A DNA stretch of 64,000 bases from the NCBI GenBank assembly GCA_934233745.1, contig CAKQGN010000002.1, positions 62,001 to 126,000 on the forward strand, written 5' to 3'. This document shows, in pieces, positions 50,560-59,061 of this stretch. This DNA comes from an uncultured Clostridia bacterium (GTDB lineage: Bacteria > Bacillota > Clostridia > Christensenellales > CAG-917). The translations under genes were made by a program, and so were the position numbers. The notes beneath the pieces were generated by a model, which was not told where the DNA came from, did no database searches, and saw only the letters and a list, made by a program, of their open reading frames with translations. The number at the start of each line of letters is the position of its first letter. Position 1 is the first letter of the stretch.

Positions 50560-51395
50560 CTATTTGGCATGATACCGCGTCAGCGCACTTCTCCCATCAA
50601 AGACGGAACACGAGCCGCAACGGCGGCGAGAAAGCGAGCGCCGAGCTTGACGAAAAAGTACAAGCGACTGCGCCGTGTTGTTGCGTAGCTGGCGCACAAA
50701 GCGCAGTGGCATGACAAGAAGACGATACTTATCTATGCGAGTGCTGAGTGTGTCCCCACGCGGAGCGGACGCCGTGGGTTCCCTTCTAAGGGGGAACGGC
50801 GGTTGGGGAAACACGTGAGGAAGGGGGAAATTGCAATTAGAGTCCACGCCGACAAATTTTTGTAGAGGACGAATAACACCCCTATTCAAGGCGTACTTAT
50901 AAACGGTATGTGCCTATTCGGAGTGCGAGCCGCAAGGCAATGTAAGTGATATGCACGCAAAGTGTGCATGATATTGTTGCCTATGGCAACAGTGATATTT
51001 GCGCTTTGCGCAAGTGATATTGCAACTTCGTTGCAGTTGTGGGTGGGACACCCACACCCAAACGAACACTCATTCATGGCGTTCTTATACACGGTATGTG
51101 CAACTTCAAAGACGGAACACGAGCCGCAACGGCGACGAGAATATGAGCGCCGAGCTTGACGAATGTACGAGAATGCGTGGCATTCTGTTGCGCAGCCGCC
51201 ACGCAGGCGAAGTGGCATAATGAGTGAAATGTCCCTATCTATGCGAGTGCCGATTGTCTCCCCCGCGAACGACGGATAATCTTGTAGAGAATTGCCCCTA
51301 ACTGAGTGGTGGGAGAAATACCGGCGCGTCCGGAAAGAGGGGGCACATCAAATTAGAGTACTCGCCGTTCAACTCTTGTAGAGGACGAACAAAAG
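50560..51395 (+). repeat. Mosaic intergenic repeat block R7
   Basis: Two successive units, no gene visible. The first has the GCGCC stem module and the CGCCG/CGGCG hairpin (about 50750-50810). Then comes a GTGATAT mini-hairpin array (about 50945-51040), the GTGGGTGGGACACCCACAC palindrome, a junction, the GCGTGGC stem module and the CTCCCCCGCGAACGACGG module. The array resembles that of block R3 closely. Confidence 0.78.
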
Positions 51396-51411
51396 CCCGA
51401 AAGGGCGTAAA

Positions 51412-51441
51412 AAAATCCATCGGCTGTTGCCGATGGATTTT
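51412..51441 (-). terminator. Intrinsic terminator of the zinc-ribbon membrane protein
   Basis: AAAATCCATCGGC pairs perfectly with GCCGATGGATTTT around TGTT. On the minus strand it runs into TTTTTTACGCCC. Confidence 0.85.
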
Positions 51442-51460
51442 GCGTTTGTGTTAATCTCGA

Positions 51461-52261
51461 TTATCTGACCTTCTTTTCTTTTCTCTTCAAGGACTTGCAG
51501 AAGCAAAGACCGAAGAGGAGTTGCAACACACCGAGTCCCGCGGACACGATGAGCATATAGAAGCCGCTATCGATGACGTCTCTGAAGTAGGTAAGAACGT
51601 TGTTGTCCCACGCCTCTTGCAATGCGAGGAAGGGGCGGAAGAGCGCAACGATTGCGCCTGCTGCCAATACGATGCTCATGATGAGGTTGTAGGCTCTGCC
51701 GTACTTCTTTCCGCAAGCGGATATGAGTGCGACGATGAAGTTGATGCCTGCAAGCGTAAAGACGAGCATAGGCAAGATTGTCAGAATGCCGACAACGGGT
51801 TCATCAAAGTAGGCTTTGAATTCGGCAAAGTTTTGGATGAGAGTATTCCAGCAAGTAATACCGTCCAAATATCCGATTCCGAACAAACCGCCCTCGATAG
51901 TGATTGTGTTTGAGTTGACGAGGTAGCCGACAACCGACAAGGCAATAAACAGAAGCGACATAAGCATCATGGTGATGTTTCTGCCGATTCCGCTGTGTTT
52001 TGCAACGGCTTTCTTTTGCGGGACAGCCTCCTCGTTTGCGTTGGTATAGACCGGCTCGAAGTTGGTTTGAGGTTGAGTATATGCCGGCGCCTGCTGCACC
52101 AAAGTGGCGGGAGCTGTGTCGATTTTGTTGATTTTAACGCCGATGGTCACTCCGCAGCTGGGGCATTTGATACGATGCTTGTAGCCGTCGGGAAGCGATT
52201 CCATATTCGCAGGGGGCTCGAAACTGATTTCGGCTCTGCAACTGGGACATCTTGTATACAT
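51461..52261 (-). CDS. Zinc-ribbon membrane protein of unknown function
   Basis: 266 residues. The first 40 hold a zinc-finger pair, CPSC at 5-8 and CPSC near 33, in the style of MJ0042-type ribbons (IKCPSCGVTIGVKI). A Pro-Gln-rich linker follows, then four likely membrane spans from about 96 to 255 and a basic tail. I do not recognise a specific function. AAGGAGATAGACT precedes the ATG. A TTGACT/17/TATAAT promoter and its own terminator make it monocistronic. Confidence 0.78.
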   Translation of the reverse strand: MYTRCPSCRAEISFEPPANMESLPDGYKHRIKCPSCGVTIGVKINKIDTAPATLVQQAPAYTQPQTNFEPVYTNANEEAVPQKKAVAKHSGIGRNITMMLMSLLFIALSVVGYLVNSNTITIEGGLFGIGYLDGITCWNTLIQNFAEFKAYFDEPVVGILTILPMLVFTLAGINFIVALISACGKKYGRAYNLIMSIVLAAGAIVALFRPFLALQEAWDNNVLTYFRDVIDSGFYMLIVSAGLGVLQLLFGLCFCKSLKRKEKKVR

Positions 52262-52292
52262 AGTCTATCTCCTTAAAAACTATTCTTTTGAT

Positions 52293-52321
52293 ATTATATT
52301 ATTATCGCGCGTTAAAGTCAA
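52293..52321 (-). promoter_or_regulatory. Predicted promoter of the zinc-ribbon membrane protein
   Basis: On the minus strand TTGACT (52316-52321) and TATAAT (52293-52298) are spaced 17 bp. The leader is about 25 nt. Confidence 0.7.
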
Positions 52322-52500
52322 TGATAGTAACGGAAAAAATTTGCACAAATTTCACGCGCAAAAAACCGTATTGTTGAAAAAAATAAAGGAAAATTTCTTC
52401 AATACTACGTTTATATATGCAAAACAGACAAATAAAAGCCGCGTTATGTCAAAAGTCTGATTTTGAATGTCCGCAAAAAAGATGTGTTCAAGACGGACAT

Positions 52501-52818
52501 TCAACATATTTTTTTTGTTTTTTCTTCAAGATATTTTTTCACTCTGACGTAATCGGCGCAAATGGAAAGTATGTAGCGTTGCTTTTCTTCGTGAGAAAGG
52601 GTTTTCAGTTTTTCGGGATCGGCAAAGCTCGCAACGGGATTTGCGACGGTTTCGCCGTCCTTTTGAAGTTTGCAAAGTTTAAGATAAATTTCCTTTTGCG
52701 CGGGCGTTGCGCCTGCCGGTATGTTTGCTTCTTGTCTGTAATCGTTGCCGCACAGCCTTGCTTTTGCGCTCTTTGCAAGTTGCCGAACAATGCAGTTTTT
52801 GTGCTTTACGTTGCTCAT
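52501..52818 (-). CDS. Small basic protein of unknown function, downstream of yabPQ
   Basis: 105 residues from the ATG with AAAGGAG upstream; the longer in-phase frame is not supported by a ribosome site. It has a basic N-terminus with HKNCIVRQLAKSAKARL and a helical C-terminal half (LSHEEKQRYILSICADYVRVKKYL). No membrane span is present, so it is not DivIC, the gene that follows yabQ in B. subtilis. It may be co-transcribed with yabP and yabQ, which lie 78 bp upstream. Confidence 0.65.
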   Translation of the reverse strand: MSNVKHKNCIVRQLAKSAKARLCGNDYRQEANIPAGATPAQKEIYLKLCKLQKDGETVANPVASFADPEKLKTLSHEEKQRYILSICADYVRVKKYLEEKTKKIC

Positions 52819-52896
52819 GTTTTGTCTCCTTTTGCACATATTAGCACACTTCGCCCAAAAGGAAAGGCAAGAGCCAAAACAAGTCAAAATACGGCG

Positions 52897-53205
52897 TTAT
52901 TCGTCTTTTTTCTCGCAGTTTTTTTTGCGAATTTTCGAGCAAATAATCGGCAGAACCGTCAGCCCCGAAAAATAAGCGAAAACACCGAAAAACGACGCAT
53001 TGCCGCCCATGAAAAATTCGACGCAGCAAATAAAGCCTCCGCAAATTATTGCGGTTGCAAACAAGTCAAGAAGCGCGCGCTCGAAAAATCCGGCTTTTTT
53101 GGCGTATAGCAGTGCAAATACGCCTGCAACAAGCCCCGCCGCAAAGCATAACGCAAAGCAAATCGCTTGTGTTTTCGCATTTGCGCCGAGATACAACGTC
53201 GTCAT
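52897..53205 (-). CDS. yabQ: Probable spore cortex protein YabQ
   Basis: 102 residues with three or four membrane spans and a short basic tail (KIRKKNCEKK). Sequence alone is weak, but it overlaps yabP by 4 nt, and yabP-yabQ is the conserved sporulation pair in Bacillota. YabQ localises to the forespore membrane and is needed for cortex formation in B. subtilis. The protein is somewhat shorter than B. subtilis YabQ. Confidence 0.7.
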   Translation of the reverse strand: MTTLYLGANAKTQAICFALCFAAGLVAGVFALLYAKKAGFFERALLDLFATAIICGGFICCVEFFMGGNASFFGVFAYFSGLTVLPIICSKIRKKNCEKKDE

Positions 53206-53516
53206 TTGAAAATGCGTTTTGCAAACGATGTCGGCGAGGTTTGCAACGAATATTTCAGCGCGTTTACTTGCCCTTCGATTTGCAGTTTGCCCTCGGTTAC
53301 GTCAAGATTTTTCACACACAGATTCTGCCCAGAAACGGTGAGGGTTTCGCCTTTCAGACGAATGACGACGGTTTTATCTGTGAATGTAGGCACGTCCATG
53401 ACTCCCGTCACGCTCATTGCATGCAGGTGGTCGAGTTCGACTTTGTGCGCGGATGTTTGCACGACTTTTTCGGCTTGGTCGATATTTTTCCGAGATTGAT
53501 TTTTTGAAAAATCCAT
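53202..53516 (-). CDS. yabP: Sporulation protein YabP
   Basis: 104 residues from the ATG with AAAGGAG upstream. The central part VTGVMDVPTFTDKTVVIRLK, GETLTVSGQNLCVKNLDV and GKLQIEGQVNALKYS fits the YabP/YqfC beta-rich family. YabP is required for spore cortex assembly in the mother cell. It is first of the yabP-yabQ pair and lies opposite a plus-strand promoter at 53546. Confidence 0.9.
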   Translation of the reverse strand: MDFSKNQSRKNIDQAEKVVQTSAHKVELDHLHAMSVTGVMDVPTFTDKTVVIRLKGETLTVSGQNLCVKNLDVTEGKLQIEGQVNALKYSLQTSPTSFAKRIFK

Positions 53517-53545
53517 ATTGCTCCTTTTGTGCGTGGCACAATTCA

Positions 53546-53574
53546 TTGACAATAATATTAAAAAAGAATAAAAT
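53546..53574 (+). promoter_or_regulatory. Predicted promoter of the condensation-type acyltransferase gene
   Basis: TTGACA (53546-53551) and TAAAAT (53569-53574) are spaced 17 bp. The leader would be about 27 nt and contains AAGGAAG. Confidence 0.72.
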
Positions 53575-53607
53575 GTATGCAATATATCGATAAGGAAGTG
53601 GCAGAAG

Positions 53608-54927
53608 TTGTCGCAATCAAGCAAAAAAACAGCCGAAAACCGCAATGATACTTGCCCAAAATGCGCAAATCAATGCGAAAGAACCGAAAGAAAGCCGCAA
53701 AAAATGCGTTTCGAGATTGACCATTCGGCAAAATTTTATCCCATTATGTCCACCAAAAAAGCGCAGAGTCTTTTCAGAATATACGCTATTATGAACGAAA
53801 CGGTGGACAAAGATAAATTGCAAATTGCGCTCAATGACGTTTTGCCGAGATTCGAGGCGTACAAAGTCAGACTTAAAAAAGGTTATGCGTGGCACTTTTT
53901 CGAATACAACGACGCGCCGTGCAAGGTTTTTGCCGAAGAAACGCTTTTGAAGCCTATAAATCCCGACGATACAAACGGTTATTGGTTCAGAGTGTCCGCA
54001 CTCGGCAACAAAATCGTGCTTGAAATATTCCACGCTCTCGCAGACGGCAACGGCGCACTCGCTTTTTTGAAAAGTATCGTCAAAAGATACAGAGAGTTGC
54101 TCGGCGTAGAAGTCGACGATGAGGGGACGATAGACTGGCAAAGTCAACCCCATCAAGAAGAATCAGAGGATAGTTTTGAGAAAAATTACAAACCTATTTC
54201 GTTCGGGCAAATGAATCTCAAAGCGCTTGCAGGCAAAGTGCCTCACCGCATAAAAGGCACGCTGTCAAAGGACGGCTATGAGGTGAGTGAGGGAGTTGCC
54301 GACTCAGCCGACATCCTCAAAAAAGCAAAAGAGATCGGAGTTTCTTTTACGGCATACATTGCCGGCGTGCTTGCTTTTTCGATTGAGAAAACCTGCAAAA
54401 ACAAAGTTCCGATTGCAGTGATGATTCCCGTCAACCTCCGCGCGCTTTATCCCTCAAAAACGATGCGCAATTTCGTAACGTTTGTGAGGGTTATATTTGC
54501 GCCGTCTTCCTTTGAAAGCGTTGAGGCATGTGCAATCGAGGCGCAACGCCAAATCAAAGTTCTGACCGCAAAGGACAAACTCGACGCATTTATTTCGACA
54601 ACCGTCAAAGCCCAAAGAAACTGGATTTTGAAGGTTGTTCCGCTGTTTTTGAAAACGGCAATATTGCGACTGGGAAGATTGTTTATGCGCTCTCGTCAAA
54701 CCATCATTTTCAGCAATCTCGGCAATGTGGTTTCGCCACAAAGCATGGGAGTTGAAAGATATGTGCTGAATATGAACGTGTCGAAAAACAACACTCAAAA
54801 TCTCGGCGCAATCACGACAAACGGCAAGACCACTCTTGCTTTTACGCGAGCAATCAAGGAAACGTCGCTCCCGAGAGAGTTTTTTGCAGAACTCGAAAAA
54901 CACGGAATCGCAGTTGCGGATAGATGA
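53608..54927 (+). CDS. Condensation-domain-like acyltransferase
   Basis: 439 residues from a TTG start with AAGGAAG about 10 nt upstream; the first downstream ATG would remove about 32 residues including a CPKC motif. The chain has the two-lobe CoA-dependent acyltransferase pattern: FHALADGNGAL near residue 141 replaces HHxxxDG, and RTKM-like SKTMRNFVTF lies near 288. The fold covers wax ester synthases, alcohol acetyltransferases and NRPS condensation domains. No carrier protein is nearby, so a free-standing acyltransferase is likely. Substrate is unknown. Confidence 0.72.
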   Translation: MSQSSKKTAENRNDTCPKCANQCERTERKPQKMRFEIDHSAKFYPIMSTKKAQSLFRIYAIMNETVDKDKLQIALNDVLPRFEAYKVRLKKGYAWHFFEYNDAPCKVFAEETLLKPINPDDTNGYWFRVSALGNKIVLEIFHALADGNGALAFLKSIVKRYRELLGVEVDDEGTIDWQSQPHQEESEDSFEKNYKPISFGQMNLKALAGKVPHRIKGTLSKDGYEVSEGVADSADILKKAKEIGVSFTAYIAGVLAFSIEKTCKNKVPIAVMIPVNLRALYPSKTMRNFVTFVRVIFAPSSFESVEACAIEAQRQIKVLTAKDKLDAFISTTVKAQRNWILKVVPLFLKTAILRLGRLFMRSRQTIIFSNLGNVVSPQSMGVERYVLNMNVSKNNTQNLGAITTNGKTTLAFTRAIKETSLPREFFAELEKHGIAVADR

Positions 54928-54929
54928 AT

Positions 54930-55555
54930 GATATCGCCTACGGCGGTGATATCACTTTGTGATGATATCGTGCGTTGCACGATGATATCCAAACTTTGTT
55001 TGGATTGTGGATAAACGAAAACCTATTCAGGGCGTTCTTATACACGGAATGTGCAATTTCACAGACTGAACACGAGCCGCAACGGCGGCGAGAAAGCGAA
55101 CGCCGAGCTTGATGTTATAGTACAAGTGAGCGGACGAGTTTGGATTCTTTTCGTCCGCGAACGAGTGGCATAACAAGAGGACGATAGCAATCTATGCGAG
55201 TGCTGAGTGTTGTCCCCCGCTACGCGGTCACCGTGGGTTCCCTTTTAAGGGGGAACGGTGATAGGGAAAACACGTGAGGAAAGGGGAAATTGCATTTAAG
55301 AGTACACGCCGTTCAACTCTTGTAGAGGACGAACAGCACACTCTTTTAGGGCGTTCTTATACACGGTATGTGCCTATTCGTAGTGCGCCTTGCGGCTCGT
55401 GTTCCGTCTGCGAATCTGCACATACCGTGTATAAGTACACCCTGAATGTGTGTTGCTCAGGTGTGGGTATCCTACCTTGTCATTCCGAGGGAACGGAGTG
55501 ACCGTGGGAATCTAGCCGTCAGGCGCACTCTGAATAGGCGCAATCAGTAAAAATA
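54930..55555 (+). repeat. Mosaic intergenic repeat block R8
   Basis: No gene is visible. It opens with a GATATC mini-hairpin array (54930-55010), then a junction, a third version of the stem module (GCGGACGA with TCGTCCGC, about 55132-55160), and the CACCG/CGGTG form of the large hairpin. Two head-to-head junctions (CTTATACACGGTATGTGC at 55356 and its complement at 55418) follow, then a REP-like TGTCATTCCGAGGGAACGG segment. Confidence 0.78.
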
Positions 55556-55579
55556 CGAAATTTCAACCCAGAGGTAAAT

Positions 55580-57367
55580 ATGAAACAACTAAATTCAAGC
55601 GAGCTTCGCAAACTCTATCTCGATTATTACAAATCAAAGGGACACGCAGTCATCGGATCTGCGTCCCTAATTCCCGAAAACGATCCCACCGTTCTGTTTA
55701 CAACGGCGGGTATGCATCCGCTCGTGCCGTATCTTCTCGGCGAGAAGCATCCTGCGGGCAATCGTCTTACCGACGTACAAGTGTGCGTGCGCACGGGCGA
55801 TATCGACGAGGTCGGCGACGCAACCCACTGCACGTTTTTCGAGATGCTCGGCAGATGGTCGCTCGGCGACTACTTCAAGGAATATGCAATCGCCTGTTCC
55901 CACGACTTTTTGCTCAATCAACTGGAATTTGACAAGGACAAATTTGCCGTGACTGTTTTCGCAGGCGACGAAGATTGTCCTCGCGACGAGGAAAGCGCGT
56001 CGTACTGGAAAGCGCAAGGTATCCCCGAGGACCATATCTTTTATTGCAATAAAAAGCACAACTGGTGGGGACCTGCCGGCATAACCGGTCCTTGCGGCCC
56101 CGATACCGAGATGTTTATCGACACGGGCAAACCCAAATGCTCGGACGATTGCTCTCCCGCATGCGATTGTGGCAAGTACGTTGAAATCGGCAACGACGTG
56201 TTTATGCAATACTTCAAGAATGCGGACGGCACTTTCTCGCCCCTCAAACAGAAGAACGTCGACGAGGGCATGGGACTTGAAAGAATGCTCTGCATTCTCA
56301 ACGGATATAAATCGGTTTACGAAACAGACCTCTTTGCGTTTGCAATAAAGAAACTGGAAGAACTTTCGGGCAAGAAGTACGGAGAGGACGAAACCATGAC
56401 GGTTGCGATGCGCATAATCGCCGACCATACTCGTACTGCAACGTTCTTGCTTGGTGACCCCAAGGGTATTTCTCCCTCCAACGTTGACCAAGGTTACGTT
56501 TTGCGCCGCCTTATCCGCAGGGCGATGAGATATTGCAGAACGCTCGGCATAGACGACAGTGCGCTCGTAACGCTTGCAAAACTCTATGTCGCAAAGTATG
56601 AAGAGGCGTATCCCTACATCAAAGAGAACGAGGGCAGAATCGTAAGCGAACTCGAAGCGGAAAAGGATAAGTTTGCAAAGACAATCGAGCAAGGGCTCAA
56701 AGAGTTTGACAAAATCGTGGCGCATTTGCCCGAGAATATGACGGTGTTCCCCGGCAAGACCGCGTTCAGACTTTACGACACATACGGCTTCCCCATCGAA
56801 ATGACCGCAGAACTTGCAAAAGAGAAAGGCTATACGCTTGACAAAGAAGGCTATGACAAAGCGTTTGCCGACCATCAGGCACTCTCGAAAGCGGGTGCGG
56901 AGCAAAAATTTAAGGGCGGACTTGCAGACGGCGGCGAGCTTACGACAAGACTTCATAGCGCAACGCACCTGCTCAACGCCGCGCTCAAAGTCGTGCTTCA
57001 TGACGATACGATTCAGCAAAAGGGAAGCAATATCACATCCGAAAGATTGCGTTTCGACTTCAACTTCCCGCGTCCTTTGACCGCAGAGGAAATCGCCGAA
57101 GTCGAAAAGGTCGTCAACGACGAAATCGCAAAAGACAGCGAAATCAAACTTGAAGAAATGTCCGTCGAAGACGCAAAGAAAGCAGGCGCAATCGGCGTGT
57201 TCGACAACCGCTACGGCGATGTCGTCAAAGTGTATACAATCGGTTTTTCAAAGGAAATTTGCGGCGGCCCTCATGCAAAACGCACGGGCGAACTCGGCAA
57301 ATTCCGTATCGTCAAAGAACAATCGTCTTCTGCGGGCGTAAGACGTATCAAAGCTGTTTTGGAGTGA
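55580..57367 (+). CDS. alaS: Alanyl-tRNA synthetase, short form without C-Ala domain
   Basis: 595 residues, against about 870-880 for typical bacterial AlaRS. The aminoacylation core (1-250), tRNA-recognition domain and editing domain are present: HSATHLL at 459-465 and CGGPHAKRTG at 561-570 form the zinc/editing site. The chain then ends at GVRRIKAVLE, where the DHHA1/C-Ala oligomerisation domain normally continues. The stop is followed by 6 bp and the next start, so this is not a window edge or an obvious frameshift. CAGAGG precedes the ATG. Confidence 0.94.
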   Translation: MKQLNSSELRKLYLDYYKSKGHAVIGSASLIPENDPTVLFTTAGMHPLVPYLLGEKHPAGNRLTDVQVCVRTGDIDEVGDATHCTFFEMLGRWSLGDYFKEYAIACSHDFLLNQLEFDKDKFAVTVFAGDEDCPRDEESASYWKAQGIPEDHIFYCNKKHNWWGPAGITGPCGPDTEMFIDTGKPKCSDDCSPACDCGKYVEIGNDVFMQYFKNADGTFSPLKQKNVDEGMGLERMLCILNGYKSVYETDLFAFAIKKLEELSGKKYGEDETMTVAMRIIADHTRTATFLLGDPKGISPSNVDQGYVLRRLIRRAMRYCRTLGIDDSALVTLAKLYVAKYEEAYPYIKENEGRIVSELEAEKDKFAKTIEQGLKEFDKIVAHLPENMTVFPGKTAFRLYDTYGFPIEMTAELAKEKGYTLDKEGYDKAFADHQALSKAGAEQKFKGGLADGGELTTRLHSATHLLNAALKVVLHDDTIQQKGSNITSERLRFDFNFPRPLTAEEIAEVEKVVNDEIAKDSEIKLEEMSVEDAKKAGAIGVFDNRYGDVVKVYTIGFSKEICGGPHAKRTGELGKFRIVKEQSSSAGVRRIKAVLE

Positions 57368-57373
57368 TAAAAC

Positions 57374-58189
57374 ATGAGATGTGACACCCATGTCCACACC
57401 GACAATTCGCACGACGGAAAGGTGGCTCTTGACAAAATCGTTGAAATAGCAAAGGCGCAAGGTCTTTGCTATTTGTCTACGACGGACCACCTCGACTATG
57501 ACTTCGAATACGGCAAAAATCGTGCGCCGATCAAGTGGCCGAATCTCGATTTGGAAAAATACTACGAATCGTGGCAAAAAGCAAAAAAGGCACTTAATGA
57601 GGACAAAAACAATACGTTAAACCTCTGTTTCGGCATTGAGGCGAGTTACGATTCGAGCAAAGCGGCAAAGGAAGCGTATCAAAAAGTCATTGCGAAATAT
57701 CCCTTTGACGTGGTTATAAACTCGGTGCATTGCGTGGACGGATACGACGTGTATTTCAAAATGGCGTTTCTGTTCAAGAGCAAAAAGAGGGTGTATCGCA
57801 GATACCTCGAAACCATCTTGGAAAGCCTCGACGCTCCCTATCAATACGACATCGTGGCACATATCGGTTACATCGCTCACGGCGCGCCTTATCGCGACAA
57901 ACTGCTTCGCTACAAGGACTTCCCAAACGAGATTGACGCGATTTTGAAGGGAATAATCGCACGCGGCAAAGCTATGGAAGTCAACTTCCACCACGAAATG
58001 GCACCTCAAAGGGATATTATCGAAAGATATTTCGAGCTTGGCGGACGAAAGATAAGTTACGGCTCGGACGCACACCGCGGAGATATTTGCAAAAATTTCG
58101 ACGAGGCGTGCAAGATGCTCAAAGAAATCGGCTTTACGCATCTTTCGACTTTCGTCAGACATGAGGAAGTTCTTGTCCCTATCGAGTGA
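57374..58189 (+). CDS. PHP-domain phosphatase, HisJ-like
   Basis: 271 residues. The PHP metal motifs are DTHVHTDNSHDG (residues 4-15), TTDHLDY and GSDAHRG, and the central region matches the histidinol-phosphatase HisK/HisJ group. Histidine biosynthesis genes are not nearby, so the substrate might be another phosphomonoester. It starts 6 bp after alaS, with TGGAGTG as ribosome site overlapping the alaS end. Confidence 0.85.
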   Translation: MRCDTHVHTDNSHDGKVALDKIVEIAKAQGLCYLSTTDHLDYDFEYGKNRAPIKWPNLDLEKYYESWQKAKKALNEDKNNTLNLCFGIEASYDSSKAAKEAYQKVIAKYPFDVVINSVHCVDGYDVYFKMAFLFKSKKRVYRRYLETILESLDAPYQYDIVAHIGYIAHGAPYRDKLLRYKDFPNEIDAILKGIIARGKAMEVNFHHEMAPQRDIIERYFELGGRKISYGSDAHRGDICKNFDEACKMLKEIGFTHLSTFVRHEEVLVPIE

Positions 58190-58199
58190 ACGATTGAGC

Positions 58200-58916
58200 A
58201 TGAAAACATTTGAAACCCGACACTACATTTTCAATTTTGCCGAAAATTCTCTTGCGCATAAGGATATTGAAAAAATAGCCGAGACGCAGGAGAGATGTTT
58301 TGAGTACATTTGCAATACGCTTTGCACAACGCCGTCTTTCAAGATTCGTTACTATCTTTGCGATTCGCCCGAAGAAGTCGGGAGGGTGTACGGCGACAAC
58401 GAGCCTTGCAACGGCTTTGCGGATATTCCCGACAAAATCTATGCGGTATACAACCAAGACGTCAAGTGCATAGGTTTTCACGAGGACGCGCACGTCGTGA
58501 GTTACACCATAAATCGTCCCGACAGCCCTGCGATCAGGGAAGGACTTGCTATGTATTTCGATCGTGTTTGGTGGGGGATTCCGAACATCGTTTGGACAAA
58601 ACACTATATCGCAAAGGGCTTGTTTTTGCCTTTTGACGAGTTGCTTGACGAGGATTTTTTCTTTGAGAAAGACTGCGCATTGACATATCCCGTCGTCGGT
58701 GCGTTTACGGAGTGGCTTATTTTTGCTTACGGCATGGAAAAATATTTGTTGCTCTATAAGCAAAACAATATGCGCGATGCATTGCGGAGCGTGTACGGCA
58801 AAAGCGCGAAAGAGTTGAATCGTGCGTTTGTAGAGTATGTGGAACTGTTCGGTTTTGACGAGGCTTTGACAAAACGCGCGTCCGACTTGCTTGAAGAATA
58901 CGGCATTCAAAGTTGA
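58200..58916 (+). CDS. Small HExxH metallopeptidase-like protein
   Basis: 238 residues from the ATG 10 nt after the PHP stop; an in-phase ATG within the PHP gene is less likely. HEDAH at residues 94-98 followed by Glu114 in IREGLAMYF matches the gluzincin-type zinc site (HExxH plus a downstream Glu). No signal peptide is seen, so it would act in the cytoplasm. I do not recognise a named family; peptidase-MA-like proteins are the nearest idea. Confidence 0.68.
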   Translation: MKTFETRHYIFNFAENSLAHKDIEKIAETQERCFEYICNTLCTTPSFKIRYYLCDSPEEVGRVYGDNEPCNGFADIPDKIYAVYNQDVKCIGFHEDAHVVSYTINRPDSPAIREGLAMYFDRVWWGIPNIVWTKHYIAKGLFLPFDELLDEDFFFEKDCALTYPVVGAFTEWLIFAYGMEKYLLLYKQNNMRDALRSVYGKSAKELNRAFVEYVELFGFDEALTKRASDLLEEYGIQS

Positions 58917-58988
58917 AAAATCGATATTTCGGACTAAAATATGCGCTTTGGCAGACAATATTACAAAATAAAATTTCTTGCGCACACG

Positions 58989-59017
58989 TTGACTAATTGT
59001 CAATCTTAGTTTATATT
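58989..59017 (+). promoter_or_regulatory. Predicted promoter of the AmaP-like gene and greA
   Basis: TTGACT (58989-58994) and TATATT (59012-59017) are spaced 17 bp. The leader is about 38 nt with GAGG before the ATG. Confidence 0.6.
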
Positions 59018-59061
59018 ATATAAACGAAAAGCGAGGAAATCGCTTGCGTATGAGGTGCATT

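Noticed and set aside
52501..52818. DivIC as identity of the gene after yabQ
   Set aside because: The protein has no membrane span or coiled coil of the FtsB/DivIC type.
9977..55555. Insertion sequences or a prophage as the source of the repeats
   Set aside because: No transposase, integrase or phage gene is present in or next to any block, and the blocks are modular rather than having constant ends.
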